Assembly (NCBI RefSeq): GCF_964204645.1
Contig: NC_134027.1
Span: 24,974,485 to 25,038,484, forward strand
Reading direction: 5' to 3'
DNA length: 64,000 nt
Origin: Tubulanus polymorphus
Taxonomy: Eukaryota; Nemertea; Palaeonemertea; Tubulaniformes; Tubulanidae
A model generated the notes under the pieces. It was not told the origin of the DNA and made no database searches. It saw nothing but the letters and a program-made list of their open reading frames with translations. The position numbers and the translations under genes are program-made. Shown here piece by piece: positions 25,790 to 39,063 of the stretch (within the stretch, counting starts at the first letter, position 1; each line of letters starts with the position of its first letter).

Positions 25790-28528
25790 GAAAAGAATTC
25801 ATATACACATCCTGGTCGAATACGACATTCGTCGTATATCACAATGCGATATTATTGAATGGAATGTATGAAATATACGCCATATCGATAATTAGATTTT
25901 AGTTTTAAATTCACACCAGCCTATATAGGTTGTTTATGACTTGGTTATGATTTTCTAGTCTCTTGACGTTCGTTGTAACGAGGTTACATTGTAATTTCAT
26001 ACTGGATGCGTGTAACTGTGAACTATCGCTTATAACGATTACTGGTATTTTTAGGTAACAGGCTTACCGGTAGACCACGCCCTGGTATGATGATTCGCAG
26101 TGCCTACGTTAACGCCCGACTTAGATTTTTCTATTCAATTACATATAGTAGTAAATATCTGCACCTATTTTTTACTTTAATTGTTATCAACCACATGTTC
26201 TCGGACAATTTGTGGACAATATTTACAGATATTTTGTATGATTATGTTAAATGAAAATTCTATGCTTAAAAAACGCCCCCACATATAGTTAAAAGTAAAG
26301 AATTGCATTGCGCGTATATAGCTGATACGCAAATTACGTAAAAATCGACGGACAAAACGCAGTTTCTATGGAAACGTACAGCAGCGGGTACAGTGTCGGA
26401 TAGCAGATTCAGCCGCGAAGATCGGGAAAAAAACTACTGTCGCTGAAAGTGAAACAAGGAATAGGATCTATCCATCATCGGATACATATATCAAGGTAAT
26501 AACCGAGAATAGGCAGTGAGTGATTATTTAGAGGGCGTCTTGACTTATATCTCTGTACGCGTGATTCATGTCTTTCGATGATTTTCTCGCTCTCATTCAT
26601 TCGATTGATCAATTTGATTTGATGTACTGAATAAACATATTCAGTGGCGGGAAAGAAACCTTGGGCTGATAATGCCCAGGATCCAGTCCCACGGTCTGAG
26701 TTAAAGTTAGTTCATTTTCAACGAGTTAACTCGGATTTGAATCTTAACTCGGAACTGTGGAACTCGCCCGTGAGTAGCACTCATTGGGTTGAGGGGATAT
26801 ATGCGTACGTATATGCATTTGTATACGCATATACACGCCCAAAATACGAGTTATCACAGGACTCACCAAATATACAACGGATTGATTTTTCTAATCAGTG
26901 ATCAGGGTCTAGCTTTCATTAATAATTGATTTATTAGATAGGAAAATAATTCGTTCGATTTTAACCGAAATTTATTAAAGTTATTAAACGTACGTAGAAG
27001 ACCGAGAAAGTGCTAGCGAACCTGGTGGATCCTTCCTTGCTTGTCATAAGTGAAATCCTCGATTGCCACAGTAGCTTCGGTAGTTCCCCAAATGATTAGG
27101 GTTTTCTGCTGCTTTCGCACAAAACCCTATTGTTATTCCCTGGGTGATTATTATTATCATTCGTTTTTTTCCACGTTATCGGTAAAATCGATAGAATATC
27201 ATCAAGATCTCTTAGATCTTCAAATACTCCACCATTATTTTGATAAATCAACGTCACGAGAACATCGTCGGGCCGTCAACGTCATACATTCAGGTTTACT
27301 GAACGTATCGCCTTGGGGATCGCTCGGTTCGGCGAAATTTGCACATAATCAAATTCCTGTAAGAGCTTTCTCTATACTAGTAATCAATGGTCCAATTGTT
27401 AGCTTCCTAGATCAAGGGCGGGATGTGTCAATGTAAGAGAATATTGAATAAAACCGGTTTTCATATGTAAGAATTCAGTCAATTTATGTCGCAGTTTGAA
27501 GCGATGATCTGTATATCGTAAAAATCGAAAATTGACTGATTTAAAAAAATTGACGAACTGGTTACCCATTATCAGTGCTATAAATCATCGGTAAGTCAAT
27601 TCAATAACCAATTGTAAAAACCCGAACGTTGCGGACAGAGTCGATATTTTGATTTGTATAAATAACTATTCCTTTTGGATTGAGTCGCGAAAAAATTCAA
27701 GCACTTAAAAAATGCTAGATACTACCGATAAGGCAATGAGTGTACAGTGTCTTTAGTTCATTCAAAGGTTATCAGTGGAAATCATGAGCTACAAATCTTG
27801 CAAAATCCGGCCTTTGATATTATATGATGGTGATAAAAATATTAACTAGCGCTAACCATTTTCTCCCGCCCAACGATGTTCTTGACAACTACAAGATACA
27901 TACAATTCCTTAGTACATACAGATTTGACTTTTTTTTAGAGTTTTGATAGACCTTGATAAAGTACGATTCGCCACTAATTTTATTTTCGGATTCCAAATT
28001 ATTTCAAATAGTTTATCGGTGCTAGTCAGCATTTTGGATTTTGCTTCCAAAAGACAAATAGAAACCACCATTAATAGGAATCCAAAACAACACATCGATC
28101 GATTTCAAGGTGATTATGAAGGTCATATGGCGATATATTAAGTCAGTTCATCATACCAGGTTCGAATCCCCGACAATAATTTTTTCATATTTCAATAATT
28201 CCCTTAAATTTGCATATCAAGGAAATGTCATGTCCTCAGGACGCTTCCGATGTAAACGGTTATAACATTTTTTGGACGTTTGGATTGAATACAATATGTA
28301 AGAATGCACGGTCAAACTAAGCTGAAAACTAGATCTAAGAGTATTGAAAAATCTTACAGTGAAAACTTCTTACCTGAAATGCTAAAAGCCGATGCAACGT
28401 TCATTTCCCAAATCAGATTCAATGACTTTTTGATCTGGAACTGTCGTTAATTTCATTTAGTTCTTCGTCTTATGTGCGAAAATCTTATATGATATATACG
28501 TTTAGTTTCATTGGACTTAAAAAGGAAC

Positions 28529-31500
28529 ATGGATAGAAAATACAAACACGACCTGCCTGCAGCAACACTGGTTCTTCTGTTGACGTTCATGTTTCTTCAT
28601 ACAGGTAACGATGCCGTATAATCGCCTAAAATCCAAAATTCTAATCGGATACGTACAGAATATTTCTTTTTTGAAAACGTTTCGGATATGAGGCTCTGAA
28701 CTGAATTCTGGTACATTAAATGGAGCATAAACTAGATAATTAATGCGTCTTTAATCATAGGTAGCATTTTCAACGGTTTTTAAAAACATTTTTATGTTAT
28801 AGGACAGTGCGATGAAGAAAACGAGACAACAATCGCTCAAAGTAAGTTACTAACGCCATGGGTGGCGCTCAGTGGTTGAGGGGGAAAGAAAATTCGATCT
28901 AGTTATTACTGCCGTGAGTGGAGCTCAGTGGGTTGAGGGGGAAAGAAAATTCGATCTAATTACTGGCCTTCAATAGGTTGGGAGGGGATAAGGAAGATTT
29001 AAACCAGCTACTACTGCCCTGCGTGACGGGAAATATACTTCGAACCACATTAATACTGCCCTGAGTCACGCTCAGCGAATCGATTGATCTTAAAGGAATT
29101 ATCGAGTTATTAAATCTCGTTTTTATTGACAGTGAATTGTGTAATACGGTGTGTACAAACCGATCTCGAGCTATGGACGAATTCTACAAAGGATGTCGTT
29201 TCCGTAGCAAACAATTCGACGAAATTCAATGCAGCGCTTTGCGACTCGTCAAAACAGTTAGTGAAAACAATGATATTCATTAATGAATGTATACATGGCT
29301 TAGAGCTCGGCCAATTTCTGGAAAAAAATCAAACAAAACGCTACTCGGCCGGTAATTGACGTTTTCACTCTTCAATCAGTGTTTGAATTCCACATTTTCA
29401 CGTAGGGACCTTCTGAAGCTGCTTTATTATAAAACGCGTACGTGCATGAAGAAAGATGATTGCGTCGGTAAGAATGAAGCATCCATGGAGACGTTTTTGA
29501 AGATGTATGAACTCGCATGCGGGGATAACACAGGTACACTAGAAAACTTATATGGGATTCGACCGAGTCTTGGAGCATGAGCAGGAAAATGGCATTTTTT
29601 CGGAGCGATTTTTTCTCTCAATCTAATATATAGATCAGCAGTCCACTGCACAAGACTTGTATTCCCTTTAATGTCACTCAAGTGCCTGAAATTTAGAACC
29701 CCGTTTTGACTATGTAACGCTCTAGTGCCAACCTACGAGTATATTCGTAGCAGCCACTTGGGGGCGGAACCGTATTATCAAGCCGGCAATGAACATGAAT
29801 TTCTGGAAAAGAATTTGCTGAAAATCTTTGGGGCTTTTCTTACTTTTGAAAGCTTTCTTTTGGTATTGAAAGTCTTAATTTATCACACGTTCTAGACTTT
29901 AATCATAGGCTTAATTTATAGTGGCTAATGGATTAAGCCTGGTCTAATGTCATAAACACGTCCTCCTTCTTCTGATATGCTTGATCTAGAATTAAGTAAA
30001 ATAGGGGTCACGTTAGATAGGTTTCGATTGGTCTCTACCGATTGAGGAATACATGTTTTTAAAGTTTCAATTACGTAGCTGGCCCTTCTAGTCTATAGTA
30101 ATATCATAGAATACGTCAATCATTGAAGAGGTAAATTTTGTGTTTCAGGTCCAGGAGCGGCGAGTTTTGAACCTTTTAAATGTTTGTGGACGGTAGCCGC
30201 GAAGGTTTTACATTGCGCGGATGATGAAAATCAGACACGATTGGACGCCTTTCGGGCGAGCATCGATTTCGGTCTTACAGAAACGGTGAAATTCGTTAAG
30301 ACTCCGAATCTATTGGACAATCCGACGGTAATTTTTTCCAACACTCGAAAAAATGAATGAATCCCGTCTAAACACGACATTTGTCAGAGTTGCCATATAG
30401 GACATACATATCCTCACTTGAAATTGGGATCATTCAGGATTTTATTGTTCTTCTCACAAGGAGGAAACAGATATTGAAATGCATACGATTTTTTTACGAG
30501 TCTACGTATATCGAAATATCTACTAAGCCACGATTGCAGTTGCGGCCCATGTCATATCCTCGCAAAATGCCACAGGAATTCAATTCCAATTCAATTTGTC
30601 CTTGGTTGAAACTATCGTTCAGTAGTTAAATGCGCTTACAAAGTCTTATATAAGAAATACATTAAAAATGATTGAACATTGCCAAACAGTAGAAGAGAAT
30701 GCATATAAGAAGTTGAATAAAAATGTACATGGATGTTAAGTTGATTAGATGGATTTTGAAAAGTTGGCTTATGTTCCACTAAAACCAGTTGATATCTAAC
30801 CATCGATTGCAAACGAAGCTCATAATGGTAAATTGAAAAAGGATTCTCTTTCAGAAATTGATTAACAGCGTTTTAGGCGCCGCAGAAGTCGGTTGTGCCG
30901 CCAATTGGAGGTAAGACTTGTCAACCTATAGCCGTGGCGCCGGTAAAGGTTTGCTACAGTGGATTTTTACCACTAAGTTTGTACCGAATACGGAGAATTT
31001 GAGAGAAGTGAAGTTGACTCAACCTCGTTTCTTTTAAAACTTGGACCCGGTAAAATCTATACCGGCTTGACAAAATACAAGGACAAATGCAAAAGAAATA
31101 TTTCAACCAATCTACGGAATTGATAATGCCTAATGGTTGTGTAATGGAAATCAGTTACTTGATTTTTTTACAGGGATAAAGCGGTTGAATTGATTTCGAG
31201 GATGCCTAAATGCCTATTCGATCTTGAAAGCCGAAAGGTGGCTCCGTGTATCTTGTCGACAATTCCCAATTTTGACAAGTACCTTCAAATTGTCGTGCAC
31301 TTTGCGCCGAGTATCCTGCCGTTTGTTCATTTATTCTGCAAATTCTTGCCGACTGAATTTAGCATTTGTGAGTATGAAGCAGCGATGTTATTTTGAGTAT
31401 TTTGTTGTGACCAGAATATACGATGGAGTGGAAAGCCGAATGGGTTCATCGTGAACCGTCCCGCTCACAGCGGTTGTAAAGCAGTGAGCAGAGCAGCCAC

Positions 31501-34500
31501 ACTGGTCGAGAACCCCCAAGCCTTTCCTACAGCCGCGACGGTAGAGCAGCTAGTATTTGGGGACATAATGTATCAGTTCGAGATACCGTTTCTCAGAGAC
31601 GCGCCATTTCTGATTTACTGCGTTTACACCTTGAAAACACTGAAAGCAACTTGTTTCAACTGGGTTTTTTTAAATTATTTGTATACGTATATTCATCGTT
31701 TAGCCCAGATTCAACAGTGCGTTCTGCCATCCGTCGGGGATCTAACGTCGTGTGTATCGACAGAAATGAAAGATAAACTGGATGACTACGTTGGGTTTGT
31801 GGAGAAAATGGTGCAGTACCCGTCGAAAGCTAGTGAATTAATGTGCGCCAAGTAAGTTGAATAAGATTTTGGGAGGCACGATTTTTTAGTTGATCTCGGT
31901 CAATCTATGATTCGTCAGTTCGAATCCTGGCAGTTGGTTCGTTTCTGACCGCCCCGGTTAATCGACCGTTAAGAAACCTATAGAATCTACAAATAATGCC
32001 ACGAGTGGAATGAATATTTTTGAGATCAGATTTTGAATCCGATGATTTTAAATGTCTCATTTGCTTCTAAATCGTCCGTAGTATAAACGTCTTAGTAATA
32101 AATGTCAAACAAATGTACGTCATTCAGGGCATTATTAGCAAATTCGAGGTTTCCTTTCTTTCTGATCGCGGGAATTCGTTTCCGCAGGACGCACTTTGGA
32201 ACCACGAATGTGTACGACGTCGTCGACGGCTGTTTGACGAAGTCAACTGAAAAAAACGATTGCCCAATATTTTCAAAGACCCTGAAGTTCAAGTCTATTG
32301 TTGATGACATTTGTCAAGGAACGAATGTGGGTAAGTTGAAACATCTTCTAATCTTATTGAAAACCAAGTAGTCGCATATGTTCTACTTTCTGTAATGCGA
32401 CACAGTCGTCTTTTCCAGTCGCGATATTATAATCGACATATATCAATCACGACTGCGAATGACCGAGACTTGTCGCTGACGGTCGCGTCACAGTCGACCT
32501 TCACGGCTTTTGCCTATTTGAGTAGTTTCCATAAGGATTATTCTAGTGTCGCTACCGGAAGCTCGGTCAACGCAATTTTGAAGTTCGTCTTAATCTTGAC
32601 TTCGATATCAACGATTTTATCGTGTTTAGTCTAACATACTTGTTTCCAGTGACCACAAAAAAACGTTTTGTTTCAAACAAATGTATGAATTGGAAAGAAC
32701 AGTATTTACGTCCTATAAATTTGTCGGTTTGCCAATTGAAAAAATTTGGCCTAAAATAAGAAAACATTTTGAAAATAGATAAAATATATCGGTACTTTAA
32801 AAATGGCGAAATACATCAGTTTCTTTTGCCCTTATCCTAAATTGCTAAAAATAACATATTCGCGGAAGTTATTTTTCTGTGAGAAATATTGACTTCACAC
32901 TAGCGCCCCTGGTGGATCCTCGATTGCCACAGTAGCGTCGTCGGAAATTCGCTCCTCGGTAGCTCAGTGGGATAAGGCGTGATGCTTTAAGTGCTGAGTG
33001 ACAGGTCGGTTCGAATCCTGCTGGCTACTTAAACCCGCTGTGCGCGAGCAAACTTAAAAGGCCGTCCTGCCGTAATCCAATAGGGTTAGTCTTGGAAACT
33101 TAGATCCAAACGACGTCAAGCAAAAACAAACAAACAAAAGAAATGTATTCATCGAATTTTTCAGGATTCGACATCTGCATCGTGAAGCAAATGACAAAAC
33201 TGTTGAATTGTACTCTTTCGAAGAGCGCAGACCCGATGAATGCGGTTAACGATATAGTTAAATCGGAGTTCAAAACGTTTGATAGCTTAGCGCAGATAAC
33301 GCAAGACCCGACAATTATCAAAATGATGACCAACGCCAGCGCTGTATCGTCTGTTGACATAGGGTTAATCTCGATGAAGCTAATGAAATTCGCCTGTCCT
33401 TTACTGAGTTCTTTGTAAGTACATAAGTCGATAAAGACTGGTTCCTATGTATTTGTAACGCTGACTGTATGCGGTAAAGAAGGTTGCGTTGCGATCGTGG
33501 CTTGCGGTGGCGTCGACCCGCTGCTACCGAGCATGCTTTTCTGTATCGAGTTTCCATCTGGAAAACCATGGACTCGTTTAAAGTCTGCGGGCAAACACGG
33601 CAGAGGAATGGAACGCACCAGAATGTCGCAACGCTAGTAGTTTATTCAATGTGAGATGAAGAGTTCGGATCTGAGTTTAGTAGAGAATCCCACAATGATA
33701 ATAAAAAGTCCGAAAATGAAACTTCGAGATAGTAGTTTATTTCAACGTTTCGACTATATCCTAATAGTCATCTTCAGGAATAATGAGATACTACAGAAAT
33801 TATGAGATATATATACAATTATATCGTTAATTTTCCTTTAGTTCGTATCATCTCTGATTACTTGAATTAGTCCCTTTGTCTCTGGGTTGTATATATATCT
33901 CATAATTTCTGTAGTATCTCATTATTCCTGAAGATGACTATTAGGATATAGTCGAAACGTTGAAATAAACTACTATCTCGAAGTTTCATTTTCGGACTTT
34001 TTATTATCATTGTGGGATTCTCTCCTCATCGCGTCAACACGGATATAGTGTTCTACCAATCCTGAGTTTAGTATCCGCACGTCCCTCCGTACGATATTTG
34101 AAATAGTCGAGACTTTCGAATTTTACTTTGCAGAAACCGTACGGGTTTGATCGGAAACATGATGCATTGTCTATCGAAAAGCGAGCCGGATAACTGCCCG
34201 TTAACCGACGGATTTACCGCGATAATGAAGGAGTTCGGCGGTAATCTAACGGCTCCCATTGAGCAGATCGAAACGGTGATGGCTGGAATGGTGGCTACTG
34301 CTTGCCCCGGGGAGACGGCCCCTCAACCAAGACGAAGTAAGTATTGCAATAAAGAATGAAGACAAAATGTCCGTTGTCGATATGCAGGGAAACAAAGATC
34401 GTTAAACCTGCAGATTTGACACCCATCACCTCGAAAATTGCCTATGAATATTATTGGATGCCCGAGGCCAGAACTCCACCCTTTGCAACATTTGGCTTGG

Positions 34501-35185
34501 CTACTTAATTCGAGGAATGGCCTTCCCTTTGTTTTTCATGGATCCGCCAGTGTTTGGGACGAGAGTAACCTTCGCTGAAATGCATTGGGGTACTTCTTCG
34601 CAGAATCCTTATAGGTCTTTTATCCAAACATTGAATACCAGCTGAAGTTGATCTAGGATATTTGATACGGAAATAGGTGGTCTGGGGTCCTAACCAAGAA
34701 AATTCTGAAAATTTGATGCTTGTCGGTGGCATTTTCTGCATTCGAAATCAGTTTTTGAAAAAAAAAATTTATTCTGGGTTTTTTTCACTACGTTTCCCGA
34801 TGTTCCTTACAATACTCGGTCGAAAAATTTAAATCCGCCCCTGACCAGAAAAAATACCTTTTGAGTCAAAATCTGTACTAAAAACTATAAGTTCGTTAGA
34901 ACCGGAAATCATCCGTTAACAGATTCAAACCCTAATTTTGATGATGTCAAAGACATCGAAGATTTAGTGCAGAGCCATCATTTATGAGGCTCCTCGCTGA
35001 ACCTACACTAAACAATAACACATCAATTCCATAGAATATTCTGTTTAGTAAAACAGCAGCGTTTGTTTTTATTGTATCAAGGCACCATATTTGAACTCGT
35101 TTCAGCCGGGGGAGCGACTATGGTACGCTACAGTTTCGGCCTGATTTGGATGTTACCAGTTCTGATAAAGGCGCTGACAAGATAA
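28529..35185 (+). CDS. Unrecognised secreted, probably GPI-anchored, cysteine-rich repeat protein, 12 exons
   Basis: Exons: 28529-28604, 28803-28841, 29133-29351, 29406-29533, 30149-30327, 30855-30910, 31174-31367, 31704-31851, 32188-32330, 33165-33414, 34134-34336, 35106-35185. Exon 1 encodes a signal peptide (charged start, then ATLVLLLTFMFLHT). The last exon encodes a hydrophobic C-terminal segment (FGLIWMLPVLI) ending in a short basic tail and stop, typical of a GPI-anchor signal. Exons 3-11 each encode about 45-80 residues with one to four cysteines, usually a pair 6-10 residues apart near the start and one 30-40 residues later, in otherwise amphipathic helical sequence. Examples are CLSKSEPDNCP, CVLPSVGDLTSC and CLFDLESRKVAPC. 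All phases chain except exon 3 to 4 (phase 1 into phase 2), so one splice site there is wrong or the allele is broken. I do not recognise the family; function unknown. Confidence 0.75.
28845..29065 (+). repeat. Tandem repeat of about 70 bp, intron of the cysteine-rich gene
   Basis: Three to four units contain GGTTGAGGGGGAAAGAAAAT, preceded by GGCGCTCAGTGG-like sequence. It lies between exons 2 and 3. Confidence 0.65.
32950..33060 (+). mobile_element. tRNA-like SINE head
   Basis: An A-box-like TAGCTCAGTGGG and a B-box GGTTCGAATCC are spaced as in a tRNA gene, but the acceptor-stem halves do not pair. It lies in the intron between exons 9 and 10 of the cysteine-rich gene, so a SINE remnant is the better reading. 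Confidence 0.5.
33671..34073. mobile_element. Penelope-like foldback element B, intron insertion
   Basis: Same family as the element at 22304, inserted between exons 10 and 11 of the cysteine-rich gene. The 12-base target duplication CTGAGTTTAGTA occupies 33671-33682 and 34062-34073. Here the right arm carries the extra 30 bases (GCGTCAACACGGATATAGTG region), the mirror of copy A. The central part between the arms is longer and holds a second small inverted repeat around 33785-33930. Confidence 0.78.
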
Positions 35186-35529
35186 ACAGCACAGGATTCT
35201 CTAATATTCACAGAGCACCAAAATATGATCGTCATTATATATCAGCTTACTCAATTGTAAGGCAACGGCTAAGACTAGAGATTAGATCAGCCTTATATAC
35301 CTCTTTTTATATACGAAAGCCTGATGCACGCGACGCAGGGAAACATATACAGGGAATCAAGTATGTTTGTTCTCGGAAATGACACGACACGGGAAACGCT
35401 CGGAAACATGTTTCTGTCATCTGTTCCAATGTTTCCCAGCGTGGTGTGCGCTTGGTGCAAGCACTCAGGTCTTGAGATTAATTGTGTACTTTAATCATGA
35501 CACTGGCTCAGTTCCACAGGTGGAATATA

Positions 35530-36029
35530 CAGTCAACCCCCGATATACCGCCCACATCGATGACGAACGATTTCGGCGGTATAGAGAGTATGGGGGTAAA
35601 TCGGGGGCGTTCTACTATGTATTTGTTTAGAGATGTATGTTAAGAAAACCTGACGGTAGGTGGGGTTAGGCGGTAAATGAGTTTAGTTTATTTTATTCGA
35701 CGAACTCATCAATCAAATACAAGGCAAGTTACAGAGAAAAATATAGAAACACGAGCGCGTCAGGGGTTCGAAAATTTCTAAGGATTGTCAAAGTTGAACA
35801 CCTGCATAGGTGAATACAAATTTTATAGTGAAAAAAAGACGGAAGAATGGGCGACCACGACGAGGGTATAGCAGTGACGATGATATCAAAATCAAATAAG
35901 GGTGTGTGAATAAAGAAGATATATCGGGCGTGTTTTGCTGTGTATTTGTATAGAGATGTACATTGAGAAAACCTGGCGGTAGGCCGGGGTTGGTGGTATA
36001 TAGCAGGGCGGTATATCGGGAGTTGACTG
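35530..36029. mobile_element. Pogo/Tigger-type non-autonomous DNA transposon
   Basis: Terminal inverted repeats of about 24 bases begin CAGTCAACCCCCGATATACC on the left and CAGTCAACTCCCGATATACC on the complemented right end. The element is flanked by TA on both sides, the target duplication of Tc1/mariner-superfamily elements. Sub-terminal repeats of the termini occur inside (about 35580-35690 and 35915-36010). There is no transposase frame. Confidence 0.75.
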
Positions 36030-39000
36030 TATACGTGATTTGAATTTGACTTGAAGTTGAACGATTTAAATGTTCATTCGAGAAGTCAAACCTACGAGAC
36101 TTTTGGAACTAGGCCTTGCTTATTGTTTATTTGTACACAGGGTACCGGTGAATGCTTGTTTATAATATTAATACTCGGGTGATGTTTTTTAATTTATTTA
36201 AAACGTGCATAATGATGATGATTTAATTTGATTGTTATGTTAGTTGAGATTAGTGCTATAGATGATTATGTGTCAAAACCTGGAAGGTATTGTCGTTTCG
36301 TTATTACTAAGTCCATAAATCAAGCTGTTGATGTTTAAAATGCATATGCATATATTATTATCATTATCATAATCATAGGGCCTGCTTACTTAATCATTGT
36401 TAAAATGTTCATCTTTTTGAAAACTGACTCATTGGGATAGTAATTAGGGTGGGTGCCTTTTTTTGGTGACGCACTTTGCACCGCAATCCTAGAAGATTTG
36501 ATGAAAGAAGAGACGGTTTGTCAAGAGTTTATCAACCCGAAAGTTCGTCTACACCAGAGTAACACTTCTTTAAGGTTCAAGTTTTGCAGCAAAAGCTTTG
36601 TTGATAAGCCCGATACGCTAAGTGGGTCAAGTGCAATTTTCGGAAAAAAAATTCTAAACAGACGAAAAACAAAAAATATTGAGTGATTTGGTCAGTGAAC
36701 CGCCTCACTGAGTGATTCGGTTCCTATTGTCGGAGGTTTTTGCCCTTTGAGTCAGCTTCTAAAAGCCGATACTGTTCTATATCGTGCTCCCCTTGATCCA
36801 TCCAATCTACTATCCGCCCAGTTGATGCATCTGATTATATAGATACATGATCCTTAACGAAAGGGGTGTTTATCCGTCTATATTATATGTCCATCCATGA
36901 ATGATAAGTAGGCCACCGTTGGTTAGATTCCAGATCCAGTCTAACAGATAGTTCTGTCGGTTTGGTTTGACTCTGGGCCCACTAAACCTAAGTTAACTAA
37001 TGTAGCCATAACAACACGAGCGTTCTTGACCAGGCGTTAAATTAGGTCCGTGCCTATCCATCAACTGGCCCCCAATTGGTCGCTGACTGGTTGACACGGG
37101 CCAAGATTATCCAAACAGGTAAAGGTCGGACCAACTTTAGCCCCTGCCTTGGCAGTGACTTAATGGGTGCCTAATTTGTGTATCGTATTGTCACAAGGAT
37201 CGATTATTATCGATCTATAATACTCGATCCTTTCTGGTCGAATGCTAACGGTTCCGGAAGTGACTCACCTCGCTTGCCACGGCATCGTTTTGATAGTAGT
37301 TCGGTATCGAGTGATTTACGCGTGAACGCGCGGTTTGATAAAGCCCGGACCAAGTATGCGACCATGGTGTGGTCCGGACCTGTTTGACCCTGGCCAAATC
37401 GTCTTCCGTGCGATCGCCTCATTGTATTCGACACTTCTGTTGCCAACATTTCACGTAATGGTAATTCACCTAGTGTTTCCAATCGCTCGGCGTCATTACA
37501 AGGTACCGTGTCTTTCTGAATTTTATTCATAGCTTTTATAGTCACAATTTGCTGAAGCAAAAAAAAAATCCAAAACATATAGTGGAATTATTGTTGTAAT
37601 GTTGCCGATTATGAATCAATAAACTCAGCGTTGCTTTTAGGTTTTTGTGAGTTGCCTTGACTTTCAAGTTCATTTCATCATGAAACTGTTAAACAACAAC
37701 AGTCTTGCTACTATTATTTTGGAAATTTAGACTTTTAAACTCGAGTGTTCGACTTAGCATTTCGAGATGCAGAAGAGAGATTTCGAGTTAAAATAGTCAA
37801 AATTTCGACTTAGAAACAAATCATACGGCCACAATGCTCTTCCGTTAACACACTCTCCATCGATGATAGATTTATTTTCTTGACGTCTTGCAAACTGGCG
37901 CCTGGTAACTGGAAACTTCCCTTCTGAACGTCAACGAATTCGGCAGCATTGAGTGTAATCAATTCGATAATCTTATAGTTTCCGAGCGAAAAATTAAACA
38001 TTTTCAGCCGTTGTTTCTTACTTTGTTATGATCTGAAATTCTCATCAGAACCTTCTGTTGGATTTTATGTGTATTTGTATATTTCATTTCATTTTGTATT
38101 AACTACTTTGTATGTTCTCTTCTCATCCCTTCTCATCTGATTGTGCTTTTTTATCTTTATTAAACCTTCGATTTTGTTTCTTAGCACTGTATGACTATAA
38201 TTGTATGTCTACCTATGTCCATTTTCCTTCGTTTGACATTGGGAGGAATGTTCCTCTCGAAGTCAATACCTTGAATATCAGACTTGAAGGTCAAATTCTC
38301 TTATTTTGACCTTGGGAGGAATATTCCTACCAAAGTCAATTGTTTGAATATCGGACCCCTTGGTCAAGTTTCCATCGTTTGACTTTGTGAGGAATATTCC
38401 TCCCAAGGTCAATTTTCACAGCGGTCCTCTTAATCGGTGATAATCAAAGAACGCGCGGCTCAGATTTCTATTGTGTGCCTATCGCGCGCTGCGCGTGAAT
38501 CACTTACGTAATCTTTTCTGTAAACGTGAAGACCTCGGGGGCATTATGTTCTCTAAAGCCCGACATTATCCCACATTCCGGACTGTTAATAGGTTGATTT
38601 TACGGCAGAGTCGACATGTTTCAACATATGAATATTTGAGGACATAGGAACTAAAAATCAGTTCAATTTTTGATACATTTTGCGAAAGTCACAAAACATT
38701 TCAGACCAACACCCTGTTCAGACTGCGTTCTGGTTGTATTTACTTCTTAATTGGTAGCTGATGTTACACTATTCATATTGCAGGAAACATCTTTGCGGCC
38801 CTTTAGGAGTAGTAGTATATTTTCATTCATTTTTCACAAGTCAAGTTCGATGTGTACAAGTCGATACATTTTTTAATCGGTATCGGTTGGCACTGAGGGT
38901 GCGGTGCGTGATCAATCTTTTTCCAAGAGGACGGCGACGACTGGAAGATGACGTAAATCTCAACCGATGACGATCTTCATTGAAATATCTATCTGTGAAG

Positions 39001-39063
39001 GTTAGGTAATTCTAATCGATCATTTGAAATGTGAAAATGAAAGGCTCCAAATTATGCATTTCA
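36030..39063. other. Intergenic, left of the receptor cluster
   Basis: It contains the repeat shared with 20740 (at 37240-37330) and the tandem repeat at 38215. No exon with homology was recognised. Confidence 0.5.
38215..38425. repeat. Tandem repeat with GGGAGGAATATTCCTCCCAA palindrome
   Basis: Three units of about 75-85 bases, each with a GGAGGAATNTTCCT inverted core and AAGTCAAT, in intergenic DNA left of the receptor cluster. Confidence 0.7.

Larger units (their letters stand above)
18652..28528. other. Repeat-rich intergenic region
   Basis: It holds the SINE at 19488, hairpin MITEs, the foldback element at 22304 and a MITE at 21972. A sequence at 20740-20860 (GTGACTCACCTC) recurs at 37240-37330, and ACTAGTCGACTA palindromes at 23725-23850 recur near 4390. 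Apart from the weak frame at 25499, no gene can be supported. Confidence 0.5.

Noticed and set aside
27050-27436. A 128-codon plus-strand frame
   Set aside because: Its start lies in a dispersed repeat (GATTGCCACAGTAGC); low-complexity codon use, no family resemblance and no partner exons.
28845-29065. Direct repeats considered as a CRISPR-like array
   Set aside because: The units are imperfect and contiguous with no unique spacers, in a eukaryotic intron.
32950-33030. A possible genuine tRNA gene
   Set aside because: A and B boxes are present but the acceptor stem does not pair and it lies in an intron, so a SINE head is more likely.
37207-37578. A 123-codon minus-strand frame
   Set aside because: It overlaps a dispersed repeat shared with 20740-20860 and shows no recognisable domain.
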